Positions 1 to 8,040 of a stretch of 58,948 bases of DNA are shown piece after piece. Every line of letters starts with the position of its first letter. Within the stretch, counting starts at the first letter, position 1. Source of the stretch: Candidatus Thioglobus sp. (lineage in GTDB: Bacteria; Pseudomonadota; Gammaproteobacteria; Arenicellales; UBA868); contig SHBR01000008.1 in assembly GCA_004212795.1 (NCBI GenBank), forward strand, positions 1-58,948, read 5' to 3'. The notes under the pieces were generated by a model. That model worked only from the letters and a program-made list of their open reading frames with translations. It made no database searches and was not told where the DNA came from. The translations under genes were made by a program, and so were the position numbers.

Positions 1-2
1 CC

Positions 3-548
3 ACAATGAGAGCGATGTTTGCCGAGTTTTTCTTTCGGCAAGATACTTTTGCGCTGGGAATTTGTAATGGCTGTCAAATGATCGCGGGGTTAAAGGAGTT
101 GGTTCCAGGCGCAGAACATTGGCCTCGATTTTCAGAAAATCTCTCCGGGCAGTTTGAATCCCGGGTGATCATGGTTGAAATAATTGATAGTGATTCAATC
201 TTATTCGATGGGATGCAAGGTTCCCGGATGCCGGTGGTTGTCGCGCACGGGGAGGGCCGCGCGGAATTTAGCGGGGAGGGCGATCTGAACCGCTTGAAAG
301 CGACTGGTCAGTGGGCCCTTCGATATGTGGATAATTATGGCCACCCGACAGAACGCTTTCCTTTTAATCCGAATGGCTCCCCAAGCGGGGTCGCAGGACT
401 GTGCGCGGCAGATGGGCGGGTCAATATTATGATGCCGCATCCAGAGCGTAACTTCAGAACGATAACAAACTCATGGCACCCCAAAGAATGGGGCGAGCAT
501 GGACCATGGCTCAGAATTTTTCAGAACGCTCGAAAATTTATTGGTTGA
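3..548 (+). CDS. purL: Phosphoribosylformylglycinamidine synthase, C-terminal part (cut by window edge)
   Basis: This is the end of the single-chain FGAM synthase of purine biosynthesis, which makes formylglycinamidine ribonucleotide from FGAR, ATP and glutamine. Only about 180 residues of a protein that is usually about 1,290 long are in the window, and the frame is open to the left edge. They form most of the class I glutamine amidotransferase domain: the nucleophile elbow GICNGCQM, with the catalytic Cys about 20 residues in, and the His/Glu pair in MPHPERNF near the C-terminus. The long fused PurL with its own glutaminase domain is typical of Gamma- and Betaproteobacteria; many other bacteria use separate PurS, PurL and PurQ. 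The family call is very secure; the N-terminal part cannot be seen. Confidence 0.94.
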   Translation, partial: TMRAMFAEFFFRQDTFALGICNGCQMIAGLKELVPGAEHWPRFSENLSGQFESRVIMVEIIDSDSILFDGMQGSRMPVVVAHGEGRAEFSGEGDLNRLKATGQWALRYVDNYGHPTERFPFNPNGSPSGVAGLCAADGRVNIMMPHPERNFRTITNSWHPKEWGEHGPWLRIFQNARKFIG

Positions 549-564
549 GAATCAAGGTTTGTTT

Positions 565-801
565 TTAAATCTGTCCAGAAACTCTTTTTTGTGTGGCGAC
601 AAAATGCGTTGAAATTGCCTGAATTAATTTGACTTGAATTGTGCCCATTACCGCTGAATCAACAAAAGGAATACGGATGGCAGGAGCAGAAAATGACCAA
701 TAGCGGTATCGTTTACTCAGTTCGTTGAGGTCTTGACTTCGAACAGATTGAAGTCGATGAGAGTGTTCAGTGCCGCCGAAGTCGCTTTCCCAGTTTTGCA
801 T
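565..801 (-). pseudogene. Probable truncated DUF697-family membrane-associated protein
   Basis: This 78-codon frame is the only coding candidate in the 319-base gap between purL and the ETF-QO gene, and it is convergent to purL. Residues 29-66 (from LSKRYRYWSF through IRIPFVDSAV to QVKLIQAI) resemble the core of DUF697 proteins, where a 'RY-lW' helix is followed by an I-P-x-P/F-x-D turn and a Q-x-K-M helix. DUF697 proteins are normally about twice as long and continue with a hydrophobic segment. This frame stops after RVSGQI and then runs into the 3' end of purL. No Shine-Dalgarno is visible before the ATG. I read it as a decayed or truncated copy, but a short functional protein is possible. 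The family match is from memory of the pattern. Confidence 0.4.
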
Positions 802-867
802 TTGGAACTGATAAAAGAAATTATCTTAAATTAAAGGGTTCTCTATTTCTGCCTTCTCTCACGACAA

Positions 868-2541
868 TTACATGTTTGAGTAGCTTGGACCCCCGCCACC
901 CTCAGGCGTCACCCACGTTATGTTTTGGCTTGGGTCTTTGATGTCGCAGGTCTTGCAGTGAATGCAGTTCTGGGCATTGATCTGGAATCTTTTTTCTTCT
1001 TTTTCATTAATAATTTCATAGACGCCAGCTGGGCAATAGCGTTGCGCAGGTTCTGCCCACTCAGGAAGATTAATCTCCAGCGGCACTGAAGGATCTGTTA
1101 ACTGCAGATGCACAGGTTGATCTTCCTCGTGATTGGTGTTGGTTAGAAAAACGGAACTGTTCTTGTCAAATGTCAATACGCCATCCGGTTTTGGGTAGTC
1201 GATTGGCGTTACTTTCTCCGCTTTTATCAACGAATCATGATCGAGTGACTTATCTTTCAATGTGAACGGCATCTTGCCACGCATCCAGTTTTGATCAATA
1301 AAATTAAATGCACCGCCCACATAGGGGCCAAATTTATGTAATGCGGGTCCGAAGTTTCGGGAGGCTTTGAGTTCGGGAAATAGCCAGGATCGACGCATAT
1401 TAGAGTCAAAGTGAGTGTGATCTTTTCCGCCAAGATCTCCTTCTTTTAATACTTCGTAAATGGTTTCAGCGGCCAGCATCCCCGACTTCATTGCGGTATG
1501 TGTGCCTTTAATTTTTGAAAAATTAAGAGTGCCGGCGTCGCAACCTACGATGAACCCACCCGGCATTGACATCCGAGGGAGTGAATTAAAACCACCCTTA
1601 GTGATTGCCCTCGCGCCATACGACAGTCGCTCACCACCTTCAAGAATCGGCGCAATTTTCGAGTGGGTTTTAAATCGCTGAAGCTCGTCAAATGGGCTAA
1701 TGTAGGGATTTTTGTAATTAAGGTCGACGATAAGACCGAGCGCGACTTGACAGTCCTCCAGATGGTACAGAAAAGCACCGCCAGATGCTGAGTGCTCAGA
1801 TAAGGGCCATCCCGCACCATGAAGGACAAGCCCCGGTTCATGATTGAGCGGATTAACTTTCCATAATTCTTTTAGCCCGATCCCATAGTGCTGCGGTGAG
1901 CGCTCGTGATCCAACGCATAGGTTTCAATGAGTTGCTTGCCAAGATGCCCTCGACACCCTTCGGCAAACACGGTGTATTTGGCATGAAGTTCCATGCCAG
2001 GCTCGTAGGAGCCTTTGGGCTCACCATCTTTGCCTCGGCCCATTTCCCCGGTCGCAACACCTTTGACGGCACCAGCATCGTTGAATAGCACCTCGCTCGC
2101 AGGGAAGCCGGGATAGATCTCCACCCCAAGCGCTTCGGCTTGCTCCCCGAGCCACCGTACGACATTTCCAAGGCTGACAATGTAATTACCGTGGTTATGC
2201 ATTGTTTTGGGTGCAAGGGCATTCGGAATTTTTACGGCTTTCGATTGACCGGTAAAGAAGAAAATCTCATCTCGAGTAACCGGGGTATTAAGCGGCGCGC
2301 CTTGACTTTTCCAGTCCGGGAATAGCTCGTTGAGTGCAGTGGGTTCAATCACTGCGCCTGAGAGAATATGATCTCCCACTGCCGCCGCTTTTTCGAGCAC
2401 GACAACACTTAGCTCTGTATTTTCAACTTTCGCGAGTTGCATCAAACGGCAGGCGGTTGATAGGCCGGCAGGCCCGCCACCCACGACAACCACGTCGACT
2501 TCCATTGATTCTCGCTCGGTCACATGCTCAGACATGCTCAT
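868..2541 (-). CDS. Electron transfer flavoprotein-ubiquinone oxidoreductase (ETF-QO)
   Basis: This membrane-bound FAD/4Fe-4S enzyme moves electrons from reduced ETF, charged by acyl-CoA and dimethylglycine/sarcosine-type dehydrogenases, into the quinone pool. The 557-residue length matches the family. An N-terminal dinucleotide fold (VVVVGGGPAGLS, residues 17-28) binds FAD. The C-terminal ferredoxin-like domain carries the cluster cysteines C503, C526, C529 and C532 (CPAGVYE, then CIHCKTC), followed by the usual DPSQNITWVTPEGGGGP end. The ATG at 2541 is preceded by a good GAGGAAA ribosome site. No etfAB genes are in the window. The gene stands alone and diverges from the PHP gene across a 183-base gap. 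It fits an organism that oxidises acyl-CoAs and N-methylated amines. Confidence 0.95.
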   Translation of the reverse strand: MSMSEHVTERESMEVDVVVVGGGPAGLSTACRLMQLAKVENTELSVVVLEKAAAVGDHILSGAVIEPTALNELFPDWKSQGAPLNTPVTRDEIFFFTGQSKAVKIPNALAPKTMHNHGNYIVSLGNVVRWLGEQAEALGVEIYPGFPASEVLFNDAGAVKGVATGEMGRGKDGEPKGSYEPGMELHAKYTVFAEGCRGHLGKQLIETYALDHERSPQHYGIGLKELWKVNPLNHEPGLVLHGAGWPLSEHSASGGAFLYHLEDCQVALGLIVDLNYKNPYISPFDELQRFKTHSKIAPILEGGERLSYGARAITKGGFNSLPRMSMPGGFIVGCDAGTLNFSKIKGTHTAMKSGMLAAETIYEVLKEGDLGGKDHTHFDSNMRRSWLFPELKASRNFGPALHKFGPYVGGAFNFIDQNWMRGKMPFTLKDKSLDHDSLIKAEKVTPIDYPKPDGVLTFDKNSSVFLTNTNHEEDQPVHLQLTDPSVPLEINLPEWAEPAQRYCPAGVYEIINEKEEKRFQINAQNCIHCKTCDIKDPSQNITWVTPEGGGGPSYSNM

Positions 2542-2724
2542 TATTTCCTCGATATTCCACGGTCATTTTCAGGTTATTGTCTCAAGATTACAGGGTAATG
2601 ATGTAGGGCTAACTTACCCTGCACTTGCAGTATGTAAAGTTCAATCGCGAGTTGAAATAACGGTTTTCCTCGCTGATGGAAGAGGATACCATTAGTCAGG
2701 CAATTAAAAACTAGGACACGCCCT

Positions 2725-3669
2725 ATGCTAGACGCATATAAGCAAGTTGGAGACACTATAAGGCACGCTCCACCTTTTGCGGCACCTGGCACATTTTTTC
2801 GAGGAAATCTTCACACCCATACCACAGCATCGGATGGGGATTTTCCGGCGGAAGAGGTTGTAAGGCGGTACCAGGATCAAGGATATGATTTTCTTTGTTT
2901 GAGTGATCATTTTCTTGAATGCTATGAATATCCCGTGACTGATTCGAGGGCATTTCGGTCGTCTAATTTTACAACTCTGATCGCGGCGGAGCTGCACGCC
3001 GGGAAAATGCTTAACGACGAACTCTGGCATGTTCTAGCGGTAGGATTACCGCTTGATTTTGCGCCACCGCACGAAGACGAGGGAATAGCGTCTCTTGCTC
3101 GTCGAGCTTATAACGCGGGCGCTTATATCGGACTCGTCCATCCCGAGTGGTATGGTCTCCAGCCCGATGATGCAAACGTTTTACCTTTCGCGCACGCGGT
3201 CGAAATTTATAACCATGGATCCCGGGTTGAAAACGATAGGGGTGATGGATGGGCTCTGGCTGACATCTTGTTAAATGGAGGTCGTCAAGTGCATGCGTAC
3301 GCAACCGACGATGCCCATCAATTAACTCATGATGCATTTGGCGGTTGGATTAATGTCAAATCAACAAGTCTCGATGAACAATCTATTCTGGATGCCTTAA
3401 AGGCAGGTCATTACTATTCATCTCAAGGCCCTTTAATTGACGATATTGAGATCGATGCCCAAGAGGTAAGAGTGCGATGCTCGCCGGCTAAGGCGGTAAT
3501 TATTGCAGGACGAGGCTCTCGTTCCGATCAGGTGCTTGGTGAGTCTCTAACAGAGGCCCGTTTCTCCCTAAGGAAGTTTAAATCCGGATATTTCAGGATT
3601 ACCATTATCGATTCTGAGGATCGAAAGGCATGGTCAAATCCGCTCTGGATGGATTCGGATACAACCTAG
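2725..3669 (+). CDS. PHP-domain metal-dependent phosphoesterase family protein
   Basis: A 314-residue protein whose first half is a PHP domain, the metal-dependent hydrolase fold of histidinol phosphatase and DNA polymerase III accessory domains. The first motif is NLHTHTTASDG at residues 29-39 and the second is LCLSDHF near residue 58. Later metal-ligand candidates are the E of AAELH, HPEWYG and the terminal D-D-A-H of ATDDAHQ near residue 193. The C-terminal third resembles the beta-rich tail of PHP proteins of the 'phosphotransferase' annotation type. The substrate is unknown. It opens a run with the SDR gene 3 bases downstream, so they are very probably co-transcribed. A weak AGGA lies about 9 bases before the ATG. 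Confidence 0.8.
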   Translation: MLDAYKQVGDTIRHAPPFAAPGTFFRGNLHTHTTASDGDFPAEEVVRRYQDQGYDFLCLSDHFLECYEYPVTDSRAFRSSNFTTLIAAELHAGKMLNDELWHVLAVGLPLDFAPPHEDEGIASLARRAYNAGAYIGLVHPEWYGLQPDDANVLPFAHAVEIYNHGSRVENDRGDGWALADILLNGGRQVHAYATDDAHQLTHDAFGGWINVKSTSLDEQSILDALKAGHYYSSQGPLIDDIEIDAQEVRVRCSPAKAVIIAGRGSRSDQVLGESLTEARFSLRKFKSGYFRITIIDSEDRKAWSNPLWMDSDTT

Positions 3670-3672
3670 CTT

Positions 3673-4437
3673 ATGGATTTGCACGGAAAATGCGCGCTGG
3701 TCACCGGCGGCGGTTCGGGAATGGGGGCGTCTGTTGCGCGAATGTTGGGCGCCCGGGGCGCCAGAGTGGCGGTACTCGACCTCAACGGGGATGCGGCTGA
3801 AGCCACGGCTAAAGAGATCGCTGGCTTAGCATTTTCAGCAGATGTCGCTGACGAATCATCAGTAAAAGGCGCGCTCGAGGAAACCATAAGCCAGATCGGC
3901 ATCCCTCATGTCGTCGTAAGTTGCGCAGGCGTTGCGCCGGCATCACGGATTTTGCGGCGGGAAGGTCCTCATGAACTGGAATTTTTTCAGAATGTCATCA
4001 GTACCAATCTGGTGGGGACTTTTAACGTTCTGCGTCTGTGTGCATCCAAGATGGCTGCGCTAGATCCGGTAACGGCAGCTGGCGGTCGCGGGGTGATTAT
4101 TAATACGGCTTCTGTGGCGGCTTATGAAGGACAGATTGGTCAGGCGGCTTATGCATCATCCAAAGGAGGGGTCGTGAGTTTGACATTGCCGGCGGCTCGA
4201 GAACTTGCCCGAGTCGGGATACGGGTGATGACGATTGCTCCCGGTTTGATCGGGACGCCCATGCTGACAAAGATGGATAAGGACGTTCAGAATAGCCTTG
4301 CAAGTCAGGTGCCTTTTCCATCACGATTTGGTCAGCCAGAAGAGTTCGCCTCTCTTGTATCCCATGTAATTGACAACGAAATGCTGAACGGTGAAGTGAT
4401 TCGACTCGATGGTGCTATTCGGCTTGCTCCAAAGTAG
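3673..4437 (+). CDS. SDR-family NAD(P)-dependent dehydrogenase (HSD10-like)
   Basis: A classical short-chain dehydrogenase of 254 residues. The nucleotide-binding motif is TGGGSGMG at residues 10-17, and an acidic residue closes strand beta-2 (VLDLNGD), which favours NAD over NADP. The catalytic Ser sits in INTASVAA and the Tyr-Lys pair in YASSKGG near residues 156-160. The pattern, with the SADVADE turn and APGLIGTPML after the active site, is closest to type II 3-hydroxyacyl-CoA dehydrogenases of the HSD17B10 kind, which act on short or branched 3-hydroxyacyl-CoAs. The substrate is inferred only. The gene starts 3 bases after the PHP gene, and the SLC13 permease follows after 24 bases. It could feed acyl-CoA catabolism but is not clearly a PHA-type acetoacetyl-CoA reductase. 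Confidence 0.85.
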   Translation: MDLHGKCALVTGGGSGMGASVARMLGARGARVAVLDLNGDAAEATAKEIAGLAFSADVADESSVKGALEETISQIGIPHVVVSCAGVAPASRILRREGPHELEFFQNVISTNLVGTFNVLRLCASKMAALDPVTAAGGRGVIINTASVAAYEGQIGQAAYASSKGGVVSLTLPAARELARVGIRVMTIAPGLIGTPMLTKMDKDVQNSLASQVPFPSRFGQPEEFASLVSHVIDNEMLNGEVIRLDGAIRLAPK

Positions 4438-4461
4438 CTTCACTCGGACCTCAGGGCAAAC

Positions 4462-6252
4462 ATGATGCCGATCAGCGCAGATCATCTTACGATCTTTGGG
4501 TTGTTGCTCGTTGTATTTGGCTTTCTATTGTCCGGCCGGGTTCGCTATGACCTGGTTGCGTTTTCTGCACTCATACTTGCCGTTTTGATTGGGGTGGTTC
4601 CAGTCGAGCAGGCATTTTCGGGGTTTGGCCATCCCGCAACAATAATTATTGCGCTTGTACTCATTGTCAGTCGTGGCCTTTTTAATTCGGGAGTCGTCGA
4701 AAGTATCGCGCGAATATGCATCGCGAACGTCAAAGGCGTGGCACCCCATATTGGCTTGATGTCCGGGGTGGGCGGATTACTTTCAGCGGTTATGAATAAT
4801 GTAGCGGCGCTGTCCTTACTGATGCCGGTGGATATTGAGTCGGCCCGTAAGGCGAATCGGAGTCCGAGCGTGACCTTGATGCCACTGTCATTTGCAACAA
4901 TCTTGGGTGGCATGGTTACGCTGATTGGTACACCGCCTAATATCGTCGTTGCTTCCGTTCGGGAAAAGGCGCTGGGACAAGGTTTCGGCATGTTCGATTT
5001 TGCGCCTGTCGGGATCGTCGTGGCGACCGCTGGTGTGGTATTTGTGGCGATCGTGGGTTGGCGTTTACTGCCGTCGAGTCGATCCGTAGAGAATCCGGCA
5101 AAAGCCCTCGCTGACCTCACTGGGTATGTTTTCGAAACTTCAGCTCCCTCAACATGTAAGTTGATTGGTGAGTCACTGTTTAAGGCATTTCCGTTGGCAG
5201 AAGAGCATGATGTGGTGATCACAGGATTGATTAGAGGGGAAGCGCGGCTTCCGGGCACCGCTCGCAGAGCCGTTGTCCGTGAAGGCGACATTCTTGTGCT
5301 CGAAGGCGCAGCCGAATCTATTGAGCAGTTTGTCGGCGCGACAGGTCTCGGGGCAGGTGATTCTGAAACCGAGAGGGATTTTTTGGGTGAGTCAATGGCG
5401 CTGTCTGAAGTTGTGGTCCCGGGCGACGCCAAGATCGCGAACCGGTCCGCGACTGACTTAAGGCTGGCCCGACGCCATGGAGTGATGTTGCTGGGGGTTT
5501 CTCGACGAGGCCGTTCGTTTCGTGAGCGGGTTAGAAAATTGAAAATTCTGCCCGGCGATATTCTTTTGCTCTACGGACCGGACGAGCGACTCGATGATGC
5601 TATCTCTTGGCTCGGTTGTTTGACGCTAGCAGACCGGGGATTAAATGTCCTTCAGCGTCAAAAGGCCGGGTTGGCGATCGGTATATTTACCTTGGCAATT
5701 GTCGCTGCGAGTTTAGGCTGGGTTTATCTCTCGGTCGCGCTCGGTGCGGTGGTTGTTGTTTATGTGATTTTGGGGTTGGTTAAGCCGGCGGAGGTTTATC
5801 AATCTGTCGAGTGGCCGGTGATTGTACTGTTGGGATCACTCATTCCGATCGGTGGTGCGCTTGAGGCTAGCGGGGGAACCGCCCTTATAGCGGAGTCGAT
5901 TCTGATGGTGACAGAGGGCTTGGCACCGGTCGTCGTGCTCGGAATATTGATGCTGATTACGATGAGCCTTTCCGATGTGCTTAACAACGTCGCAACGGCG
6001 CTTATTGCTGCGCCAATTGGTCTGGAGATTGCAGAGCGTCTGGCGCTGAATCCAGATCCTTTTTTAATGGCGGTTGCGGTTTCTGCGTCCTGTGCATTTT
6101 TGACCCCGATCGGACACAAAAATAATACTATTGTGATGGGTCCAGGAGGGTATCGTTTCGGCGATTATTGGCGGATGGGTCTACCGCTTGAGATATTAGT
6201 CGTGGCAGTGGGTCTTCCGGCCATACTCTTTTTCTGGCCCCTGTCGACTTGA
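4462..6252 (+). CDS. SLC13-family permease with two TrkA-C (RCK_C) domains
   Basis: A 596-residue inner-membrane transporter of the divalent anion/sodium symporter superfamily. An N-terminal membrane half (residues 1-205) and a C-terminal membrane half (about 395-596) flank a cytosolic insert. The insert holds two RCK_C/TrkA-C-like repeats, recognisable by LPGTARRAVVREGDILVLEG near residue 268 and LKILPGDILLLYGP near 361. Conserved family features are the VMNNVAALSLLMP and LIGTPPNIV motifs in the first half, matched by DVLNNVATALI and FLTPIGHKNNT in the second. Relatives with this layout are annotated as sulfate, dicarboxylate or cysteine-type carriers; the sequence does not settle the substrate. 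It lies in a probable operon between the SDR and M24 peptidase genes. Confidence 0.88.
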   Translation: MMPISADHLTIFGLLLVVFGFLLSGRVRYDLVAFSALILAVLIGVVPVEQAFSGFGHPATIIIALVLIVSRGLFNSGVVESIARICIANVKGVAPHIGLMSGVGGLLSAVMNNVAALSLLMPVDIESARKANRSPSVTLMPLSFATILGGMVTLIGTPPNIVVASVREKALGQGFGMFDFAPVGIVVATAGVVFVAIVGWRLLPSSRSVENPAKALADLTGYVFETSAPSTCKLIGESLFKAFPLAEEHDVVITGLIRGEARLPGTARRAVVREGDILVLEGAAESIEQFVGATGLGAGDSETERDFLGESMALSEVVVPGDAKIANRSATDLRLARRHGVMLLGVSRRGRSFRERVRKLKILPGDILLLYGPDERLDDAISWLGCLTLADRGLNVLQRQKAGLAIGIFTLAIVAASLGWVYLSVALGAVVVVYVILGLVKPAEVYQSVEWPVIVLLGSLIPIGGALEASGGTALIAESILMVTEGLAPVVVLGILMLITMSLSDVLNNVATALIAAPIGLEIAERLALNPDPFLMAVAVSASCAFLTPIGHKNNTIVMGPGGYRFGDYWRMGLPLEILVVAVGLPAILFFWPLST

Positions 6253-6305
6253 TAAAATTCAGGAAGGCTTTGACATGAAAAGTCGACCATTTAGGAGATA
6301 CATTA

Positions 6306-7514
6306 GTGACTGAAGGTGTGGGCGGTTCGACCGCGGAACAAGAGTTGGCCGCGATGGTTCCACAAAAGGGTTATGTGCCAATCGCGGTCGAGGAGAGACT
6401 GTTGCGTATTGAACATGCGCAGCGGCTTATGCGGGAGCAGGGGATTGATGCGTTATACCTTAATGCATCAAGTAGTCTTTTTTATTTTACAGGATTACGT
6501 CTTTGGGCCTCCGAAAGGCTTCATGGCGCGATACTTTTGTCGGAAGGGGAGCCTGTTTATATTTCCCCGGGATTCGAAGAGGAGAAGACCCGGGCGATGT
6601 TGTTGGTTGGAGACTGTGTTCGCACCTGGGAAGAGCATGAAAATCCAACAGCGCTTGTGGCGTCCTGTATTCGCGAGGGAACGGGCGCGCAGCCGGTCAT
6701 TGCTATCGATCCCGCGACACCCTTTTTTGTTTTTGATGGACTACGCAACGCAATCCCGGAAGCGCAATTTCTTAATGGCGCCTGTGTCACTGCGGTTTGC
6801 AGGATGATTAAGTCGAAGAATGAGATTGCCCTGATTCAATTTGCGATGAACTTGACGCTTAATGTCCAAAGAGCGGCCGCTCGGATTTTGGAGCCGGGGA
6901 TCAGTACACTGGATGTGCAGGATTTTTTAGCGAAAGCTCACATTAAACTGGGTTCAGATGCTCCGCCGCCTTTTCGAATTGTGTTGTTTGGTCAGCCCAC
7001 AGCCTATCCCCATGGTGTGCCTTATCCACAGGAATTAAAAGAAGGCGATATGGTTTTAATAGACACTGGCGCGCCAGTTGATGGCTACTATTCGGACATC
7101 ACGCGAAGTTATGTGTTTGGCGAACCAACCTCCCGTCAGCGCGAAATATGGAATTTGGAACAGCGTGCACAGGCGGCTGCATTTGAAGCGGCTCAAGTGG
7201 GAACACCGGCTGAGCAAGTTGATCGAGCGGCCCGCGGGGTTATTGAAGATGCGGGTTTTGGGCCTGGCTATAAAGTGCCCGGACTCGCCCATCGAACGGG
7301 TCACGGGATTGGCCTTGATGTCCATGAGGAAACTTACATTGTTGAGGGTAATCAAACTCCCCTGGCGCCGGGTATGTGTTTTTCTAACGAACCCATGATA
7401 TGTATCTATGGTGAGTTTGGCGTTCGCTTGGAGGATCATGTGTACATCGATGAAGCCGGACCAAAATGGTTTACTCAGCCTTCTCTATCGATTGATCACC
7501 CATTAAACGGGTAA
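6306..7514 (+). CDS. M24-family metallopeptidase (Xaa-Pro aminopeptidase/creatinase fold)
   Basis: A 402-residue pita-bread fold protein. The GTG start is chosen because AGGAGA at 6293-6298 lies 7 bases upstream. The dinuclear metal site is complete: Asp in VLIDTGAP, Asp in YYSDITRSY, His in HRTGHGIGLDVHE, Glu in FSNEPMI and Glu in VRLEDHVY. The N-terminal 150 residues form a creatinase-N domain. Members cleave Xaa-Pro dipeptides or hydrolyse creatine-like or DMSP-related compounds, and the intact five-ligand site argues for a true metallopeptidase. It ends the + strand run that began with the PHP gene, 53 bases after the SLC13 permease. The transporter and peptidase may handle a common substrate, but that is an inference from position. 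Confidence 0.88.
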   Translation: MTEGVGGSTAEQELAAMVPQKGYVPIAVEERLLRIEHAQRLMREQGIDALYLNASSSLFYFTGLRLWASERLHGAILLSEGEPVYISPGFEEEKTRAMLLVGDCVRTWEEHENPTALVASCIREGTGAQPVIAIDPATPFFVFDGLRNAIPEAQFLNGACVTAVCRMIKSKNEIALIQFAMNLTLNVQRAAARILEPGISTLDVQDFLAKAHIKLGSDAPPPFRIVLFGQPTAYPHGVPYPQELKEGDMVLIDTGAPVDGYYSDITRSYVFGEPTSRQREIWNLEQRAQAAAFEAAQVGTPAEQVDRAARGVIEDAGFGPGYKVPGLAHRTGHGIGLDVHEETYIVEGNQTPLAPGMCFSNEPMICIYGEFGVRLEDHVYIDEAGPKWFTQPSLSIDHPLNG

Positions 7515-7561
7515 CCCTGAATCTCAACGTGAGGTGAATACCGCCTTAATTCTTAGCGCGT

Positions 7562-8008
7562 TCAGAGCGTTTTTTCAATTAATTCAAAAGTAATCCCGTC
7601 TTTATCGCGTAAGTAGACAATCCGGGCACCCGCGTTAGGACCTTGGTCTATGGTTACAATTTCCCCCTCCGGGAAAACACCGTAATGCTTGGCATCATGA
7701 ATTAATTGATCTAGACCTTCGACGTCGTAGGCAATATGGCAAAAGCCAAGATCGCAAGCTCGCGGCCTAAAGGTTTCTCGTTTTTCCGGATTGATAAATT
7801 CAATTAACTCCACGCTGTGGCCCGGTCCTCGCACATAAGCGATCATGACCTCAGCATCATCAATACCCGTGATTTTTTGAATCAAGTTCGGCGCTCGAGG
7901 AGCTTTGGACGTGATATCAAAGCCTAAGACATCTCTAAAAAACGCAAGGCTTTGATCCAGATCTGAGACTGTGAAACTGGTATGGTTAGTTGAAATGACT
8001 TTTGGCAT
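7562..8008 (-). CDS. VOC-family (glyoxalase/dioxygenase fold) protein
   Basis: A 148-residue protein with the two beta-alpha-beta-beta-beta modules of the vicinal oxygen chelate superfamily. Likely metal ligands are His10 (STNHTSFTV), Glu73 (HSVELIEF), His91 (GFCHIAY) and Glu near the C-terminus (GITFELIE), which is the usual H-E-H-E pattern. The family includes lactoylglutathione lyases, methylmalonyl-CoA epimerases and extradiol dioxygenases; the length fits a lyase or epimerase more than a dioxygenase. It follows the acyl-CoA ligase gene by 32 bases on the same strand, so it probably acts on the same compound class. The substrate is not evident. Confidence 0.82.
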   Translation of the reverse strand: MPKVISTNHTSFTVSDLDQSLAFFRDVLGFDITSKAPRAPNLIQKITGIDDAEVMIAYVRGPGHSVELIEFINPEKRETFRPRACDLGFCHIAYDVEGLDQLIHDAKHYGVFPEGEIVTIDQGPNAGARIVYLRDKDGITFELIEKTL

Positions 8009-8040
8009 CGTCTCGATTGATTTAGGGCTCGGATGATGAA

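Noticed and set aside
3673-4437. SDR as phaB (acetoacetyl-CoA reductase) because phaC is nearby
   Set aside because: The acidic residue after strand 2 favours NAD and the sequence looks more like HSD10-type 3-hydroxyacyl-CoA dehydrogenase; it also lies in a different transcription unit.
4545-5432. 295-residue - strand frame inside the SLC13 permease gene
   Set aside because: Ser/Thr/Pro-rich antisense shadow of a membrane protein gene; composition reflects the complement of hydrophobic codons.
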